Part shown: positions 35,414 through 37,289 of the stretch, one piece after another
How positions within the stretch are numbered: position 1 is the stretch's first letter
How the letters are laid out: every line of letters begins with the position of its first letter
Assembly: GCA_027365345.1 (NCBI GenBank)
Contig: DAHXNO010000094.1
Coordinates: forward strand, 1-37,289
Direction: 5' to 3'
Source of the DNA: Granulicella sp.
Lineage (GTDB): Bacteria > Acidobacteriota > Terriglobia > Terriglobales > Acidobacteriaceae
Length of the DNA stretch: 37,289 nucleotides
Program-made: the position numbers and the translations under genes
The notes under the pieces: model-generated
Seen by the model: only the letters and a program-made list of their open reading frames with translations
What the model was told of the DNA's origin: nothing
Databases searched by the model: none

Positions 35414-36999
35414 ATCCTCGCCTCCGCAAAGAAGAAGGTTCGAATCCTGGGTAAAATCTGGCTACGAACGTACGCACGAAACACCAGCCCAATCGTGATC
35501 AGGAAGATGGGTAAGGTAGCGATGACCTGAAGGAAGTAGATGGCAAGATTCCGCGCAGGGAAAAGAACGCCTACCAGATACGTGGCAATAGCGAAGGGGA
35601 CCGCAGCCAGGAACATCGGCGCCCACACCTTCCACACAACCTCGAAGGCGCTGATGTCGACTAACTGTGAAACGTATCGCGGCCAAAAGACAAGCTGCAC
35701 AAAGAGGCTGGGCACCAGCGTTCCGATCGCGACCCCATAAATCCCGTACCAATGAACCAGAACAACGCTTAGGGTCAGATTCGCCACACCTTCGCCAACG
35801 GCCCATAGCGCGCTCACCTTATGCTTTTCCACACCGAAGGCAATCGCGCCTGCGGTCCTGTTCGCATACGCAAATAATAGAGGAATACAAAGGATGATGA
35901 GGACGGTCCCCGATCGACGTGTATACGCATGCCCCATCCATAAACCGATAAAACTGGGACCACGCAAAATCAAGGTAACCAGGATAGGCAACGAAACCAT
36001 CAGCGTGGCGCGAGTGCCGTTCTTGTAGAGCCTTAGTAGGCTCGCAGTGTCGCCTGCCGCTTCATAGGTGCTTGCGGCTGGAACGAATGTAGCCCCCATT
36101 GAGTTAACTACCGAACCAGCATACCGGCACAGCGAGTTCGCAATGGCGTAGAAGGTCACTGCGGAGGCAGAAACGAACGCACCTACGACAAGATTGTCGG
36201 TCTGGTAGACCAACTGCACAGCGACCGTGGTGAGAAAAGCATAGGAACTATAGGTCCAGATCTTCCCGAGAATCTCCCTCTTCGGTCTCCTTAGATGGAT
36301 TTGCAGTTCAGGATAGAGTCGATGCGCAACCCACATCAGGAGGAGGTTGCCGACAGTTGCCGCAACAAGTTCGCAGAGGGCAATGGCGACAATGCCGTGT
36401 CCGGTGCGTAATACCGTCACAACTCCAACAACCCGAACCGTAGTTTGCACTAAACTGACAACATTTTGCAGATCATAGCGGTTTAGTGCCGAGAGGACAC
36501 CACCGAATACTCCAACCGATAGGGTAATCGCTGTTGTTAGGCCAATAAGTACAACCGCTTTTCTGGCTTCGCTTGCAAACGCAGGCGGAATCTTGAACAC
36601 GAGGGGAAACACGGCAGCAAGCCCTACACTCAGCAGCAGCGCCAACGCACTAATCTGCAACCGGATCCAGAGTGCAGCAGAAATTGCCTCGGAGGCGCCC
36701 TTGTGATCCTTTTGGGTATGCCCCTTGGAAACAAATCTCAGAACCGAACTTTGCATGCCGAGGTCAAGTAGGCCAAGATAGGCAATGACTGAAATTGCCA
36801 GCACCCAGACGCCGTAGGCGACATTCCCGAGACGATGCAGGATAAATGGCGCGAGGAAGAATCCGACTGCCAAACTAGCAACCGTTCCGAACCAGTTAAA
36901 AAGCACGTTTCGAGCGATGTGTCGTACCTTCAACTCCAAACCAAAACTCCTTCTTGCCAACGTCTCACTGCGGCGCCGGCATTCCGGCTCTAGCTTCAT
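35410..36999 (-). CDS. Wzx-like flippase (MATE/MOP superfamily)
   Basis: A 529-aa membrane protein with about twelve to fourteen helices. The first is NVLFNWFGTVASLAVGFFLAP, followed by LHRLGNVAYGVWVLAISV, LLDLGMQSSVLRFVSKGH and later SLCRYAGSVVNSMGATFVPAASTYEA, all in the style of the polysaccharide-transport (RfbX/Wzx) proteins. It would flip lipid-linked oligosaccharide across the inner membrane. The ATG at 36999 has no ribosome site; TATGCA lies a few bases upstream on the minus strand, so a leaderless start is possible. A start near KVRHIARN (about 20 residues in) would match homologues better but has only TTG codons. First gene of the three-gene operon. Confidence 0.9.
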   Translation of the reverse strand: MKLEPECRRRSETLARRSFGLELKVRHIARNVLFNWFGTVASLAVGFFLAPFILHRLGNVAYGVWVLAISVIAYLGLLDLGMQSSVLRFVSKGHTQKDHKGASEAISAALWIRLQISALALLLSVGLAAVFPLVFKIPPAFASEARKAVVLIGLTTAITLSVGVFGGVLSALNRYDLQNVVSLVQTTVRVVGVVTVLRTGHGIVAIALCELVAATVGNLLLMWVAHRLYPELQIHLRRPKREILGKIWTYSSYAFLTTVAVQLVYQTDNLVVGAFVSASAVTFYAIANSLCRYAGSVVNSMGATFVPAASTYEAAGDTASLLRLYKNGTRATLMVSLPILVTLILRGPSFIGLWMGHAYTRRSGTVLIILCIPLLFAYANRTAGAIAFGVEKHKVSALWAVGEGVANLTLSVVLVHWYGIYGVAIGTLVPSLFVQLVFWPRYVSQLVDISAFEVVWKVWAPMFLAAVPFAIATYLVGVLFPARNLAIYFLQVIATLPIFLITIGLVFRAYVRSQILPRIRTFFFAEARI

Positions 37000-37018
37000 T
37001 CAAATGCATAATCAATTT

Positions 37019-37032
37019 CTTAGGCGCCTAAG
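37019..37032. promoter_or_regulatory. Perfect 14-bp palindrome upstream of the flippase gene (candidate operator)
   Basis: CTTAGGCGCCTAAG is fully palindromic. It lies 20-33 bp upstream of the flippase ATG, about where the spacer and -35 element would be if TATGCA (minus strand, 37005-37010) is the -10 box. Binding there would block transcription. Confidence 0.45.
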
Positions 37033-37148
37033 TGATGCTAACAGTCTTAGCCACCGTCGCGCGAAGGGCGCACACACAAGTCGTGCCGGAGACCGTCAAC
37101 CGAGAGCAATCCCACCGATGTCCTTGCATGCAATGGCCTTGTCGATGC

Positions 37149-37255
37149 AGTAAAGTACCCCCGGCAGAGCCGGGGGCTTTACTTTGTGAGCCGCTCGAAG
37201 CGGCTTGAGGGGTCGCTAACGCGGCCCCGATTGAGATGCGCCACCTGAAGGTGGC
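37149..37255. repeat. Row of four tight hairpins
   Basis: H1: AGTAAAG + CCCCCGGC / GCCGGGGG + CTTTACT (37149-37183, loop AGA, 2-base bulge). H2: AGCCGCT / AGCGGCT (37189-37205, loop CGA). H3: GGGGTCGC / GCGGCCCC (37209-37228, loop TAAC, one G-U). H4: GCCACCT / AGGTGGC (37240-37255, loop GA). GTGAG or TTGAG begins or precedes H2, H3 and H4. No reading frame crosses it convincingly. The bases from 37033 to 37148 show nothing else. Confidence 0.7.
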
Positions 37256-37289
37256 AAGGTCATTTCCAGAGGTTCATCTGATCGATCCG

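Noticed and set aside
37149-37255. CRISPR array
   Set aside because: The stems differ from one another, spacers are 3-11 bases and no repeat of 20 or more bases recurs.

Overview
The window looks like a chromosome segment of a G+C-rich, Gram-negative, LPS-bearing soil bacterium. The best fit is an Acidobacteriota (Terriglobia) genome. This is inferred from the gene families (CimA-type citramalate synthase, fused LptF-LptG permease, DUF4254 next to heptose enzymes, DUF4440 and YheT proteins, type IV pilin), not from a marker gene. The sequence is mostly chromosomal housekeeping DNA with mobile DNA at both ends.

Left end (1-1085): the end of an IS1595-family insertion sequence lies inside a dead P4-type tyrosine integrase gene (three in-frame amber codons). 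The integrase reads away from the 3' end of a tRNA-Arg(UCU) gene, and the gap between them carries repeats that look like integrase arm sites. This is the remnant of an integrative element at a tRNA.

1076-7541 (minus strand): a gene train with GT9 heptosyltransferase, hldE, cimA, a YheT-type hydrolase and an unknown protein whose stop codon is made by the tRNA-Arg gene. 7800-14423: DUF4254, TPR protein, yvcK, a DoxX-like membrane protein, rlmN (minus) diverging from a DUF4440-like gene, and an M16 peptidase. 14568-20078: a type IV pilin with terminator, pgi, an IclR-type regulator with a TTG start, a 550-bp sparse gap and a GT87-type membrane mannosyltransferase-like protein.

20417-32928 (plus strand): a delta-9-type desaturase, a histidine kinase-MarC-response regulator operon, a small HMA protein overlapping copA, a fused LptF-LptG, a methyltransferase, an exported FKBP and an MsbA-like ABC exporter. 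Several genes serve the envelope: HldE and GT9 (LPS core heptose), LptFG (LPS export), MsbA-like exporter, desaturase, FKBP.

Right end (32929-37289): an IS3-family fragment begins at the base after the ABC transporter stop codon. It is followed by a visibly A+T-richer three-gene surface polysaccharide operon on the minus strand (Wzx-like flippase, GT4, GT2), preceded by a perfect 14-bp palindrome and, further out, a row of four tight hairpins with a recurring TTGAG/GTGAG spacer.

A recurring feature is start codons lying 6-9 bases after a -10-like hexamer with no Shine-Dalgarno sequence, which suggests leaderless transcription. The strongest candidates for something undescribed are the hairpin row at 37149-37255, the MarC protein inside a two-component operon, and the cysteine-bearing insertion in CimA. 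No complete novel defence or mobile system is visible.
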